A stretch of DNA of 64,000 nt from Trinickia fusca (GTDB lineage Bacteria > Pseudomonadota > Gammaproteobacteria > Burkholderiales > Burkholderiaceae): NCBI RefSeq assembly GCF_003628145.1, contig NZ_RBZV01000002.1:62001-126000 (forward strand). Direction: 5' to 3'. Under the pieces are notes generated by a model. That model did no database searches, was not told the origin of the DNA, and worked only from the letters and a program-made list of their open reading frames with translations. Shown here in pieces: positions 1 to 8,862 of this stretch. A program made the position numbers and the translations under genes. How positions within the stretch are numbered: position 1 is the first letter of the stretch; every line of letters begins with the position of its first letter.

Positions 1-652
1 GTGCCTCGGCATCGTGGATGTTGATCAGCGCGAGCGAGCTGTCGTACTCGTAATGGCCCGACTCGAATACGCCGGCCACCGTGAACTGCTTGAGCCGCGG
101 CAGCATGCCGGCCGGCGTCATCGAGCCTTCGGGCGCGACGAGCGTGATCTTGTCGCCGACCGTCACACCGAGGTTGGCCGCGAGATCGGCGCCAAGCACG
201 ACGTTGAACTGGCCCGGCACGAGGTCGGTCAGACGCCCGGCCTTCATTTCCTTGCCGATATCGGAGACCTGCGGCTCGAGCGAAGGCTCGACGCCGCGCA
301 GCGCCACGCCGCTCACGGCGTCCTGACGCGTGAGCAGCGCCTGCGCGTCGACGTAGGGCGCCGCGCCGATGACCGACGGGTTCTGCTTCGCCTCATGCGC
401 GGTCAGTTGCCATTGGGGCATCGAACCGTTCGGAGAAAACACTTCGACGTGCGCCAGCACCGACAGCATTCTGTCGCGCACCTCTTTCTGAAAGCCGTTC
501 ATCACGGAGAGCACGACGATCAGCGCCGCGACGCCGAGTGCGATGCCCGACACCGACACGAGCGCGATGAACGAGATGAAGCCGTTGCCCGTCGTGCGTT
601 TGCCGGCGCGTGTGTAGCGCCAGCCGATCTGCCATTCGTAGGGGAGTTTCAA
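1..652 (-). CDS. lolC: LolC/LolE-type lipoprotein-releasing ABC permease (5' part, partial)
   Basis: This is the N-terminal ~217 residues of an inner-membrane permease of the Lol system, which extracts lipoproteins from the inner membrane for delivery to LolA. The gene reads on the minus strand and continues past the left window edge. The protein starts LKLPYEWQIGWRYTRAGK and is followed by a hydrophobic segment (ISFIALVSVSGIALGVAALIVVLSVMNGF) and then a periplasmic region, which is the usual order in the family. The only suitable start is a TTG at 652; no in-frame ATG lies nearby. Family membership is clear. LolC rather than LolE is inferred from the resemblance to Burkholderia proteins. The partner lolD would lie outside the window. 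Confidence 0.88.
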   Translation of the reverse strand, partial: MKLPYEWQIGWRYTRAGKRTTGNGFISFIALVSVSGIALGVAALIVVLSVMNGFQKEVRDRMLSVLAHVEVFSPNGSMPQWQLTAHEAKQNPSVIGAAPYVDAQALLTRQDAVSGVALRGVEPSLEPQVSDIGKEMKAGRLTDLVPGQFNVVLGADLAANLGVTVGDKITLVAPEGSMTPAGMLPRLKQFTVAGVFESGHYEYDSSLALINIHDAEA

Positions 653-847
653 GCGAGTCCTTAAATCCGTTTCCGCCAAACAACCTGCGGCGCCCGGTGC
701 AGCCGTGCGTCCTCGGGATGCCACCGGTCAAGCGCGAAGTTTGCCATACAATGCCGGCGAAGCGCCGACTGGCGCGCCCTTGAGAAATTCAGGCTGACGT
801 CGTAATTTCCCAAGCAGTCCGTAAGAAACCACGCGCAGCCAAGTAAC

Positions 848-873
848 AAAAAAGCCCGCTCACTGGCAGGCTC
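848..873 (-). terminator. Rho-independent terminator after higBA
   Basis: Read on the minus strand, a 7-bp stem (AGCCTGC / GCGGGCT, with one G-U pair) and a 6-nt loop are followed by a run of T. It lies about 65 nt downstream of the higA stop codon, in the right orientation to end the higBA transcript. Confidence 0.6.
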
Positions 874-938
874 TTGCTTGGGTCGCACGTATGACGTGTA
901 CCGAATGTGGCGGTTTATTGCGCATGTTTCGCTGAAGA

Positions 939-1241
939 TCAAGCGGCCACGGCATGCTGCCTGATCTCCGCAATCTTTTCCGCGCCGATCCGCTCCTTCG
1001 CCATCTCGGTGTCGTAGTGCGTCTGAAGGTTCATCCAGCTTTGCGGATCGATGCCGAAGAAAGCGCCCAATCGAACAGCCGTATCGGCCGTGATGGCGCG
1101 GCCGTGCTTGATGATCTCGTTGATGCGACGCGGCGGCACGTCGATCGCCTTGGCCAGGGCATATTGCGAAATGCCCATCGGCTCAAGCCACTCGAGCGCC
1201 AGAATCTCGCCGGGCGTCGCCAGCGGAACTTCCCGTGCCAT
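939..1241 (-). CDS. higA: HigA-type antitoxin, XRE-family HTH
   Basis: This 100-residue protein is the antitoxin of a HigBA type II module. It should neutralise the upstream toxin and repress the operon promoter. A helix-turn-helix covers about residues 22-60 (ISQYALAKAIDVPPRRINEIIKHGR), the pattern of the VapI/HigA subfamily, followed by a short helical tail. It lies 21 nt downstream of higB on the same strand. The toxin-first order is characteristic of higBA and unlike most other type II modules. The start ATG at 1241 gives the standard family length. Confidence 0.9.
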   Translation of the reverse strand: MAREVPLATPGEILALEWLEPMGISQYALAKAIDVPPRRINEIIKHGRAITADTAVRLGAFFGIDPQSWMNLQTHYDTEMAKERIGAEKIAEIRQHAVAA

Positions 1242-1262
1242 AGGTCTCTCCCTTGTGATGGG

Positions 1263-1541
1263 TTAATGGTAGTCGACGATTTCCACATCCGTCGCATTGC
1301 CGTTCGCGAACTTGAAGCACACGCGCCACTGGCCATTGATACGGATGCTGTACTGTCCGACCCGATCTCGCTTAAGCGCCTCCAGCTGGTTGCCGGGCGG
1401 AATCTTCAAGAAGTCGAGATCGGCCGCCGCGTGCAACTGCTGCAGCTTACGCATGGCCACGCCCTCAATGTTGACGAAGCGGGCAACCCGCTTGCCATTG
1501 AAGAGCGCCGCTGTGTCGCGGCATCTGAACGAAGTGATCAT
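1263..1541 (-). CDS. higB: HigB/RelE-family toxin
   Basis: This 92-residue protein is a RelE/HigB-fold mRNA interferase, predicted to cleave mRNA at the ribosome. The core GQYSIRINGQWRVCFKF and the ending DVEIVDYH are typical of the HigB/YoeB-like 'plasmid maintenance system killer' family. The ATG at 1541 is fixed by an in-frame TAA two codons upstream, and the length matches the family. The -10 element of the promoter ends only 7 nt before this start codon, so the mRNA is probably leaderless. Toxicity is inferred from the family, not shown by the sequence. Confidence 0.9.
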   Translation of the reverse strand: MITSFRCRDTAALFNGKRVARFVNIEGVAMRKLQQLHAAADLDFLKIPPGNQLEALKRDRVGQYSIRINGQWRVCFKFANGNATDVEIVDYH

Positions 1542-1548
1542 GGCTTAA

Positions 1549-1577
1549 ATATTAACGCGACGCGTTATTAACGTCAA
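1549..1577 (-). promoter_or_regulatory. higBA promoter with overlapping palindromic operator
   Basis: On the minus strand, TTGACG (1577-1572) and TAATAT (1554-1549) are separated by exactly 17 nt, a near-consensus sigma-70 promoter. The spacer contains the inverted repeat AACGCG-A-CGCGTT (1554-1566 on the plus strand), a plausible HigA operator. The expected transcription start falls at or one to two bases before the higB ATG. Confidence 0.75.
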
Positions 1578-1752
1578 ACGTTACTAGTGTGCTGCGCGCC
1601 ACTATGCGACCGACTTGTGCCGCAGCAGTCCGAGTTCGTCGAAGCGACGTTCGATCACAGACCAGGCGAGCCCTACTAGTGACAGTTCGCAAACCGTTGT
1701 GCAACAAGCGCTTGGAAAGAGCACGTAAAACGGCAAGACCGTTTGCCATACA

Positions 1753-2829
1753 ATGCGCACCATCATGCATGCCAACCGTCTCCACCTCCTGCTGCCCTTC
1801 GCGCTGCCAACGGCCACCGACGCCGCCAGCGCGCTGCACAACCTGCAAAGCCCCGCCCTCGACAAGCTGCTCGCGCGTGCGACGTTGACCGAACGCGTCG
1901 CCGGCGAAGATTTTCAGCGCACGCTGCCGCACGAGCGCTGGGTGGCGCGCCAGTTCGGCGCAATCGCTTCGAACGCAGCCGACGAAGCGCCGCTGGCGCC
2001 CTATATGCTGCGCGCCGACGGCGGCACGCCCGGGCAGGCCGTATGGGCCTGCGTCGAGCCCGTCCACGTGCGGATCGCGCACGATCACCTCGTGCTCATC
2101 GATCCTGCCGCGCTCGCACTCGGTGACGACGAAGCCGCCACGCTGCTGGCCGTCGCCAAGCCGCTGATCGAAGAGCTCGGAGTGCGCATCGAAGCGCCGA
2201 CGCCCAAGCGCTGGTACCTCTCGGGCGACGCGCTCGGCATGCTGGCCAGCGCCTCGCCGCTGCGCGCGAGCGGACGCAGCATCGAGATCTGGCTGCCACA
2301 CGAAGCGCATACCGGGCAACGCTCGCGCGCGTGGATGAAGCTGCAGAACGAAGTGCAAATGGCCTGGTTCGAGCACCCCGTCAATGAAGCACGCGAGGCG
2401 CGCGGGCTGCCGGCGGTCAATTCGATCTGGCTGCACGCCCAGGGCGCCGCGCAACCGGTGCGCAGCCCGTTCTCGCGCGTGCTGTCCGATGCAGCGGCCA
2501 CCCGCGGCCTCGCCCTCGCAGCCGGCGTCGAAACGAGCGCCGCGCCGACCACGTTCGAACAACTGCCCACCGCCAGCGGTGTGACACTGCTCGAGCTCGA
2601 TCCGTTCTCGGCCCCCTTCGTCCAGCAGGATTGGGCCAGCTGGAACGAAGCGCTCGCCGCGCTCGAGCACGACTGGTTCGCGCCATCGCTCGCGGCGCTC
2701 GAGACCGGGCGTCTGAGCGCACTGACGATGACGCTATGCGGCGACACGGCCTCCGTCACGCTGACCGCATCGCGCTCAGACTTGCGCCGCTTCTGGCGCC
2801 GCCGCCAGCTCGCGTCGCTGTTCGAATGA
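1753..2829 (+). CDS. RpfE-like conserved protein (annotated as phosphoglycerate-mutase-like in relatives)
   Basis: This 358-residue protein belongs to a conserved beta/gammaproteobacterial family often labelled 'regulatory protein, RpfE type' or 'cofactor-independent phosphoglycerate mutase-like', commonly next to recJ as here. It starts with a LHLLLPFALP stretch, has an acidic middle region (ALALGDDEAATLLAVAKPLIEELG) and ends in a basic RSDLRRFWRRRQLASLF tail. I see no transmembrane segment and no obvious catalytic motif. A second ATG at 1765 (MHANRLHLLLPFA) fits the family N-terminus better than 1753; neither has a clear ribosome-binding site. No biochemical function can be assigned. Family membership is fairly sure. 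Confidence 0.72.
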   Translation: MRTIMHANRLHLLLPFALPTATDAASALHNLQSPALDKLLARATLTERVAGEDFQRTLPHERWVARQFGAIASNAADEAPLAPYMLRADGGTPGQAVWACVEPVHVRIAHDHLVLIDPAALALGDDEAATLLAVAKPLIEELGVRIEAPTPKRWYLSGDALGMLASASPLRASGRSIEIWLPHEAHTGQRSRAWMKLQNEVQMAWFEHPVNEAREARGLPAVNSIWLHAQGAAQPVRSPFSRVLSDAAATRGLALAAGVETSAAPTTFEQLPTASGVTLLELDPFSAPFVQQDWASWNEALAALEHDWFAPSLAALETGRLSALTMTLCGDTASVTLTASRSDLRRFWRRRQLASLFE

Positions 2830-2914
2830 CACGCGGCCTGCCTGCGGCCGCACCCGGCGGGCGGCGCATCGATACCGCGCCCCGCCGCCCTTCACCCCTT
2901 ATTCGCTCTCTCGC

Positions 2915-4630
2915 ATGACACGAATCGTGACCCGCGCCGGCTCACCCGCCGACGAAGCCGCGTTGATCCGCCACGGCCTCCACCCGGTGCTCGCGCGCCT
3001 TTACGCGGCGCGCGGCGTGCGGCAGCCGGAGGAGATCGAGACGGCGCTCGCGCGCCTGCTCACGCCGCTCGAGCTCAAGGGCGCAGCCGAAGCTGCGCTG
3101 CTGTTGGCCGACGCCCTCGAGCAAGGTCGGCGCATGCTCGTGATCGCCGATTACGACTGCGACGGTGCCACAGCCTGCGCGGTCGCGGTGCGTGGGCTGC
3201 GCATGTTCGGCGCGCAGGTCGATTACCTCGTGCCGAACCGTTTCGAATACGGCTATGGTCTGACACCGGAGATCGTCGAGCTCGCTGCGACGCGCTCTCC
3301 TGATCTCCTAATCACGGTCGACAACGGCATCGCGAGCGTCGAAGGCGTCGCGGCCGCCAACGCGCGCGGCATCGACGTGCTCGTCACCGACCACCACCTG
3401 CCCGGCGACACGCTGCCGGCGGCCCGCGCGATCGTGAATCCGAATCAGCCCGGCTGCACGTTCTCGAGCAAATGCATCGCGGGCGTCGGCGTCATGTTCT
3501 ACGTGCTGCTCGCGCTGCGCGCCCACCTGCGCGAGCGCGGCGCTTTCTCGGCCGATGGCGCGCGTCCCGAGCCCCGCCTCGACGGCCTGCTCGATCTGGT
3601 CGCGCTCGGCACGGTCGCCGACGTCGTCAAGCTCGACGGCAACAACCGCGTGCTCGTCGCGCAAGGGCTCACCCGCATTCGACGCGGCAAGATGCAGCCC
3701 GGCATCGCCGCCCTCTTTCGCGCCAGCGGACGCGACGCCCGCAACGCCTCCGGCTTCGACCTCGGCTTTGCGCTGGGCCCACGCCTCAATGCCGCGGGGC
3801 GCCTGTCCGACATGTCGCTCGGCATCGAATGCCTGACGACCGACGACGTAGGCCGCGCGTGGGAGCTGGCACAGCAGCTCGATGCGATGAACCGCGAGCG
3901 CCGCGAAATCGAAGCCGGCATGCAGGAGCAGGCGCTCGCCGATCTGGCCGGAATCGACCCCGAGGGCAAGACGACGATCACGCTGTTCAATCGCGACTGG
4001 CACCAGGGCGTCATCGGCATCGTCGCCGGGCGCTTGAAGGAGAAGTTTCATCGGCCCGCGTTCACGTTCGCATTGGCCGACGACGCCGGCACCCTCGTCA
4101 AGGGCTCGGGCCGCTCGATCCCAGGCTTTCATCTGCGCGATGCACTCGATTTGATGGCCAAACGCGAACCGGACCTCATCGCGAAGTTCGGCGGCCACGC
4201 GATGGCGGCCGGCGTCACGCTGGCCGCGCAGGACGTGCCGCGCTTCGCCGCCGCCTTCGAAGCGGTAGGCCGCGAATGGCTCAGCGACGATGCGCTCGCG
4301 CGCGTGGTGGTCACCGACGGCGATCTCGAAGAGGCCTACTTCACGCCGCAGATCGTCGACATGCTCGACACGGCCGTCTGGGGCCAGGGATTTCCGGCGC
4401 CGACGTTCTCGGGCGAGTTCGAGGTCGCCTCGCAAGCGCTCGTGAAGGACAAACACTTGAAGCTGCAGCTGCTGCGTGGCCGCCAGCGGTTTCAGGCGAT
4501 CTGGTTCAACCACACGGAGCCGCTGCCGGCGCGCGCGCGCATCGCCTACCGGCTCGCTCAAGACACCTGGAACGGCGTCACCCGCGTGCAGCTGATCGTC
4601 GAGCACGCGACCGCGCACGAAGCCCATTAA
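2915..4630 (+). CDS. recJ: Single-stranded-DNA-specific exonuclease RecJ
   Basis: RecJ is a 5'-3' single-strand DNA exonuclease that acts in recombination (RecF pathway), mismatch repair and base-excision repair. The 571-residue protein shows the DHH-family motifs in order: VIADYDCDGATA (about residues 75-86), TVDNGI, VTDHHLPG, then the DHHA1 region with FALGPRLNAAGRLSDM and KFGGHAMAAGVTL, and a C-terminal OB-like part. Length is normal for the family. The ATG at 2915 gives the family N-terminus. It lies 85 nt after the RpfE-like gene and about 80 nt before prfB, so the three may be cotranscribed. Confidence 0.97.
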   Translation: MTRIVTRAGSPADEAALIRHGLHPVLARLYAARGVRQPEEIETALARLLTPLELKGAAEAALLLADALEQGRRMLVIADYDCDGATACAVAVRGLRMFGAQVDYLVPNRFEYGYGLTPEIVELAATRSPDLLITVDNGIASVEGVAAANARGIDVLVTDHHLPGDTLPAARAIVNPNQPGCTFSSKCIAGVGVMFYVLLALRAHLRERGAFSADGARPEPRLDGLLDLVALGTVADVVKLDGNNRVLVAQGLTRIRRGKMQPGIAALFRASGRDARNASGFDLGFALGPRLNAAGRLSDMSLGIECLTTDDVGRAWELAQQLDAMNRERREIEAGMQEQALADLAGIDPEGKTTITLFNRDWHQGVIGIVAGRLKEKFHRPAFTFALADDAGTLVKGSGRSIPGFHLRDALDLMAKREPDLIAKFGGHAMAAGVTLAAQDVPRFAAAFEAVGREWLSDDALARVVVTDGDLEEAYFTPQIVDMLDTAVWGQGFPAPTFSGEFEVASQALVKDKHLKLQLLRGRQRFQAIWFNHTEPLPARARIAYRLAQDTWNGVTRVQLIVEHATAHEAH

Positions 4631-4676
4631 GCTCGCGCTGGACGCTCGCGCGTCCCGGCGCACCACGCCGATCGGC

Positions 4677-4682
4677 TATAAT
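4677..4682 (+). promoter_or_regulatory. Candidate -10 box of prfB
   Basis: A perfect TATAAT lies 31 nt upstream of the prfB ATG in the recJ-prfB gap. No convincing -35 element is visible at 16-18 nt, so this is a candidate only. Confidence 0.4.
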
Positions 4683-4713
4683 TTTCGTTTTTTACGAAGC
4701 CGAAAAGATCGAC

Positions 4714-5818
4714 ATGGAAGCGGAACGTCTGAACGCGATCGATAGCTCTCTTGCGGACCTGCGCCGACGCGCGGGCGAGCTACGGGGGTATCTTTGACTG
4801 CGACGCCAAAGCTGCGCGTCTAGCCGAAGTCAACAAGGAACTCGAAGACCCGAACGTCTGGAACGACTCCAAGCACGCCCAGGCACTGGGTCGCGAGAAA
4901 AAGTCGCTTGAAGGCGTCGTTCTGACCCTCACCGCGCTCGACAACGACCTGCGCGACACGGCGGATCTGTTCGAGATGGGCCGCGAGGAAAACGACGAGG
5001 ACACCCTCGTCGCCTGCGAAGCCGATGCAGCCAGCCTCGAAGCGCGCGTGGCCGACATGGAGTTTCGCCGGATGTTCGCGAATCCGGCCGACCCGAACAA
5101 CGCGTTCATCGACATTCAAGCCGGTGCCGGCGGCACCGAGGCCTGCGACTGGGCCTCGATGCTGCTGCGTCAGTACCTGCGCTACTGCGAGCGCAAGGGC
5201 TTCAAGACCGAGGTGCTCGAAGAGTCCGAAGGCGACGTGGCCGGCATCAAGAATGCGACGATCAAGGTCGAAGGCGAATACGCCTATGGCTTTCTGCGCA
5301 CCGAAACGGGTATTCACCGGCTCGTGCGCAAGTCGCCGTTCGACTCGTCGGGCGGTCGCCATACGTCGTTCTCGTCGGTATTCGTCTACCCCGAGATCGA
5401 CGATTCGATCGAAGTCGACATCAATCCGGCCGACCTGCGCATCGACACTTACCGTGCTTCGGGCGCGGGTGGTCAGCACATCAACAAGACCGACTCGGCC
5501 GTGCGGATCACGCACATGCCCAGCGGCATCGTCGTGCAGTGCCAGAACGACCGCTCGCAGCACCGTAACCGTGCCGAAGCCATGGCGATGCTGCGCTCGC
5601 GCCTGTACGAAGCCGAGCTGCGCAAGCGCCAAGCCGAGCAGGACAAGCTCGAATCGAGCAAGACCGACGTGGGCTGGGGCCATCAGATCCGTTCGTACGT
5701 GCTCGACCAGAGCCGCATTAAAGATTTGCGCACCAACGTCGAAATCAGCAACACGAAAGCCGTGCTCGACGGCGATCTCGACGAGTTCATCAGCGCGAGC
5801 CTCAAGCAAGGCGTGTAA
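4714..5818 (+). CDS. prfB: Peptide chain release factor 2 (programmed +1 frameshift)
   Basis: RF2 recognises UGA and UAA stop codons and triggers peptide release. The gene is split. Codons from ATG at 4714 run to CTT at 4792-4794, followed by an in-frame TGA (4795-4797); the main frame resumes at GAC 4796, one base on. The site CTT-TGA-C with the upstream GGGGG stretch is the classical autoregulatory frameshift: low RF2 lets the ribosome slip +1. The joined product is 367 residues. It carries the RF2 anticodon-like tripeptide SPF ([11 protein letters not shown]) and the catalytic GGQ ([15 protein letters not shown]). lysS follows after 111 nt, as in E. coli. Confidence 0.97.
4784..4798 (+). 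promoter_or_regulatory. Programmed +1 ribosomal frameshift site of prfB
   Basis: The sequence GGGGGTATCTTTGAC contains a Shine-Dalgarno-like G-run a few bases before the slippery CTT and an in-frame TGA followed by C. These are the three elements that define the RF2 autoregulatory frameshift in bacteria. Confidence 0.93.
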
Positions 5819-5929
5819 CGCGCGCCATGGTGTTTTAAAGCCGTGCCAAGCGGCATGCGCATCAACGCATGCCGCGACGCCCGCGCACCGGGCGTCATCT
5901 TGACGACGCCCACTCCCGACCAGAAGATC

Positions 5930-7456
5930 ATGACCGAATCCACCCTCCCGAGCCCGGATCTGAACGCCGACGAAAACAAGATCATCGCCGAGCGCCGCGA
6001 AAAGCTGCGTGCGCTGCGCGAGGCCGGCGTCGCCTACCCGAACGATTTCCGCCCGACGCATCAAGCCGGCGACCTGCAAACCGGCTATGCCGATGCGGAC
6101 AAAGACGCGCTCGAAGCGACCGCGCTGCAAGTGGCCGTGGCCGGCCGCATGATGCTCAAGCGCGTGATGGGCAAGGCGAGCTTTGCGACGGTGCAGGACA
6201 GCTCCGGTCAGATCCAGTTCTTCGTCACCCCGGCCGACGTCGGCAGCGAAGCCTACGAGGCATTCAAGAAGTGGGACCTCGGCGACATCATCGCCGCGCG
6301 CGGCGTGCTGTTTCGCACCAACAAGGGCGAGCTGTCGGTGCGCTGCACCGAGCTGCGTCTGCTCTCGAAGTCGCTGCGCCCGCTGCCCGACAAGTTCCAC
6401 GGCCTCGCCGACCAGGAAATGCGCTACCGCCAGCGCTACGTCGATCTGATCGTCACGCCCGAAGCGCGCAAGACGTTCGTCGCACGCACGAAGGCCGTCG
6501 CATCGATCCGTAAGTTCATGTCCGATGCGCAGTTCATGGAAGTGGAAACGCCGATGCTGCACCCGATTCCGGGCGGCGCCGCGGCCAAGCCGTTCGTCAC
6601 GCACCACAATGCGCTCGACATGCAGATGTTCCTGCGCATCGCGCCCGAGCTGTATCTGAAGCGGCTCATCGTCGGCGGCTTCGAACGCGTGTTCGAGATC
6701 AATCGGAACTTCCGTAACGAGGGTGTTTCGCCGCGTCACAACCCCGAGTTCACGATGATGGAGTTCTATGCCGCGTACACGGACTACACGTGGCTCATGG
6801 ACTTCACCGAAAGCCTGATCCGTCAGGCCGCGATCGATTCGCTGGGCATGGCCACGATCACCTATCAGGGCCGCGAGCTCGACCTCGCCAAGCCGTTCCA
6901 TCGGCTGACGATCGTGCAGGCGATCCGCAAGTACGCGCCCGACTACACCGAGGCGCAGCTGGCCGATGCGACGTTCCTGCGCACCGAGCTCAAGCGCTTC
7001 GGCGTCGACACGACGCAGCCTGCGTTCCTCAACGCCGGCGTCGGCTCGCTGCAGCTCGCGCTGTTCGAAGAGACGGCCGAGGCGCAGCTGTGGGAGCCCA
7101 CGTTCATCGTCGACTACCCCGTTGAAGTCTCGCCGCTCGCGCGCGCGTCGGATACCGTCGACGGCATCACCGAGCGCTTCGAGCTGTTCATCACGGGTCG
7201 CGAGATCGCCAATGGCTTCTCCGAGCTCAACGATCCCGAAGATCAGGCCGCGCGCTTCAAGAAGCAGGTCGAGCAAAAGGATGCGGGCGATGAGGAAGCC
7301 ATGTTCTACGACGCCGATTACATCCGCGCGCTCGAGTACGGCATGCCTCCGACGGGCGGCTGCGGTATCGGCATCGACCGCCTCGTCATGCTGCTGACAG
7401 ACAGCCCCAGCATTCGCGACGTGATCCTGTTCCCTCACCTGCGCCGGGAAGACTGA
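5930..7456 (+). CDS. lysS: Lysyl-tRNA synthetase (class II)
   Basis: This enzyme charges tRNA-Lys in the cytoplasm. The 508-residue protein has an N-terminal OB-fold anticodon-binding domain (about residues 70-170, [31 protein letters not shown]) and a class II catalytic core: motif 1 around [21 protein letters not shown], motif 2 [25 protein letters not shown], and motif 3 [19 protein letters not shown]. The ATG at 5930 ([19 protein letters not shown]) is chosen over an upstream in-frame ATG at 5843 because it matches the family N-terminus. A strong terminator follows. Confidence 0.97.
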   Translation: MTESTLPSPDLNADENKIIAERREKLRALREAGVAYPNDFRPTHQAGDLQTGYADADKDALEATALQVAVAGRMMLKRVMGKASFATVQDSSGQIQFFVTPADVGSEAYEAFKKWDLGDIIAARGVLFRTNKGELSVRCTELRLLSKSLRPLPDKFHGLADQEMRYRQRYVDLIVTPEARKTFVARTKAVASIRKFMSDAQFMEVETPMLHPIPGGAAAKPFVTHHNALDMQMFLRIAPELYLKRLIVGGFERVFEINRNFRNEGVSPRHNPEFTMMEFYAAYTDYTWLMDFTESLIRQAAIDSLGMATITYQGRELDLAKPFHRLTIVQAIRKYAPDYTEAQLADATFLRTELKRFGVDTTQPAFLNAGVGSLQLALFEETAEAQLWEPTFIVDYPVEVSPLARASDTVDGITERFELFITGREIANGFSELNDPEDQAARFKKQVEQKDAGDEEAMFYDADYIRALEYGMPPTGGCGIGIDRLVMLLTDSPSIRDVILFPHLRRED

Positions 7457-7492
7457 CGTTTTAAACTGACAGTTTTGTAACGATCGGTAAAG

Positions 7493-7530
7493 GCTGCCCG
7501 CCGTTTGACGTCGGGCAGCTTTTTCTTTTT
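7493..7530 (+). terminator. Rho-independent terminator after lysS
   Basis: The stem GCTGCCCG / CGGGCAGC (7493-7500 and 7512-7519) has an 11-nt loop and is followed by TTTTTCTTTTT, 36 nt downstream of the lysS stop. The rest of the 274-bp gap to 7731 shows no gene. Confidence 0.9.
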
Positions 7531-7730
7531 GGGCGTGTGGTCGCGCAGCGCCCCGCAGCTGCCGTTTTCCGCCATGCCGATACATCGTGGCGGCGGCGCG
7601 ATGCGGTATGGCCCGCGATAGGGCGATAGGCACATCGTTACAAATTGAAACGTCGACCGGCACTTGATGACGGACACTGTGGACTTAGCCACTTGAAAGC
7701 CGCCTGCAACGCCAACCGGCGGAGGTCGTC

Positions 7731-8504
7731 ATGAATAATCCCACCCCATCGCCGCGCCGTCTTCATCCGCTGATCGCGACCGCGGCCGGTACCCTCATCG
7801 TCGCAAGCCTCGCGGCCACGGCAGCCATCACGGGCCTGTTTCCGAGTGCCTCGAGCAACTCGCTGCAAAACGATCAAACCCACACCGCGCAAGTCGCCCC
7901 GCAACAGGCGGTCGTCGATACGGCTGCGCCTGCGGCACCGAGTGCGATGACGAGCGGTCAACAGCCGGCCGGCGCCCCGGCACAGCCGAACCAATCAGGC
8001 CAGGCCCAGCTTGCTCAAGCACAGCCGGTTCAGCCCTCGCAGCAGTACGCGCAGCAACCTGCGCAACCCTCTTATGGGCAGCAGCCGCAACAGCAGTACG
8101 CCCAACAACCGGACGGCCAGCAACCGTACGCGCAACCGCAACCGCAGTCACAGCCTCAGCAGCAGGCTTCGTGTGCCAGCTGTGGCACGGTGGTGTCGAT
8201 CGGGACGGTGCGCCACCAAGGCCGGGCGACCGGCATCGGTGCCGTCGGCGGCGCCGTGGCGGGCGGCCTCATCGGTAATCAGTTCGGACGCGGCACCGGC
8301 CGTGCGGCCATGACGGTACTGGGCGCCGTGGGCGGCGGTTTTGCCGGCAACTCGGTCGAAAAGCACCTGCGCAGCGAAACCGACTACCAAGTCCGCGTGC
8401 GGATGGACAACGGCCATACGCGCTACTTCACGTACCACAACGCGCCGCCGTTCCAACAAGGCGAACCGGTGCGTATCGAAAACGGCACCCTGGTCGCGCG
8501 TTAA
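7731..8504 (+). CDS. Glycine-zipper 2TM (17 kDa surface antigen family) envelope protein
   Basis: This 257-residue envelope protein is of unknown precise role. An N-terminal hydrophobic segment (about residues 14-36, HPLIATAAGTLIVASLAATA) acts as signal anchor. A long linker rich in Gln, Pro and Ala (residues ~55-140, repeated YAQQP-like units) follows. Then comes CASCGTVVSIGTVRHQGRAT and a glycine zipper (GIGAVGGAVAGGLIGNQFGRGTGRAA...GAVGGGFAGN), typical of the Rick_17kDa_Anti/SlyB family, ending in a VRMDNGHTRYFTYHN beta-rich tail. No lipobox is obvious. A good ribosome-binding site (GGAGG) precedes the ATG. It stands alone between two terminators. Confidence 0.8.
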   Translation: MNNPTPSPRRLHPLIATAAGTLIVASLAATAAITGLFPSASSNSLQNDQTHTAQVAPQQAVVDTAAPAAPSAMTSGQQPAGAPAQPNQSGQAQLAQAQPVQPSQQYAQQPAQPSYGQQPQQQYAQQPDGQQPYAQPQPQSQPQQQASCASCGTVVSIGTVRHQGRATGIGAVGGAVAGGLIGNQFGRGTGRAAMTVLGAVGGGFAGNSVEKHLRSETDYQVRVRMDNGHTRYFTYHNAPPFQQGEPVRIENGTLVAR

Positions 8505-8516
8505 GCGGGTAACACG

Positions 8517-8558
8517 CAAAAAAAGGCGATCCATGCCTACGCATGGATCGCCTTTTTT
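8517..8558. terminator. Bidirectional terminator between the glycine-zipper gene and iscX
   Basis: A perfect 12-bp stem (GGCGATCCATGC / GCATGGATCGCC, 8525-8536 and 8541-8552) with a 4-nt loop is flanked by an A-run on the left and TTTTTT on the right. It can therefore end both the plus-strand gene and the minus-strand isc operon. Confidence 0.92.
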
Positions 8559-8599
8559 GTATTCCCTCGCGATGCGCATCGCGCACCGCTTGACCCGGC

Positions 8600-8797
8600 T
8601 TACTCGGCCGCGTCTTCGATCCAGGCCAGCTGGATCGCTTCGAGGATCTTTTCGCTCGACCGGTTCGGATCGTCGTCGAAACCTTCAAGCTCCGTCACCC
8701 AGCGGTGCAAATCCGTGAAGCGCACGTATTGGGGATCCACGTCACCATGCTTGTCGGTCAGGGCCATCGCGATCTCTTGGATATCGGTCCACTTCAT
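8600..8797 (-). CDS. iscX: Fe-S cluster assembly protein IscX
   Basis: This 65-residue acidic protein (MKWTDIQEIAMALTDKHGD... RFTDLHRWVTELEGFDDDP... ILEAIQLAWIEDAAE) is a clear IscX/YfhJ. The family binds IscS and iron and modulates cluster assembly. It is the last gene of the isc operon, 108 nt downstream of fdx. That gap is filled by two palindromic repeats. Length and the conserved WTD and DDP motifs are normal. Confidence 0.95.
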   Translation of the reverse strand: MKWTDIQEIAMALTDKHGDVDPQYVRFTDLHRWVTELEGFDDDPNRSSEKILEAIQLAWIEDAAE

Positions 8798-8814
8798 GGC
8801 TTCTTCCTCCTGTC

Positions 8815-8848
8815 GACCAGAGTTAGCGCTTCAGCACTTACTCTGGTC
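8815..8848. repeat. Palindromic intergenic repeat, copy 1 (fdx-iscX gap)
   Basis: An inverted repeat with outer arms GACCAGAGT / ACTCTGGTC encloses the core TAGCGCTTCAGCACTT. It belongs to a family with copies at 8863, 11941, 11988 and 24870, all in operon gaps. It starts 18 nt upstream of the iscX start codon and would form a strong hairpin in the mRNA. Confidence 0.8.
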
Positions 8849-8862
8849 CCATGCTGCGGTTG

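Noticed and set aside
14-664. Plus-strand frame at the left edge
   Set aside because: The minus-strand frame encodes a LolC-type permease with a clear N-terminus. The plus-strand protein is an Arg/Ala-rich mirror.
4820-7663. 947-codon open frame on the minus strand opposite prfB and lysS
   Set aside because: The plus strand encodes clear RF2 and lysyl-tRNA synthetase. The antisense protein is rich in Arg, His, Val and Leu, as expected of third-position GC bias, and shows no family motif.
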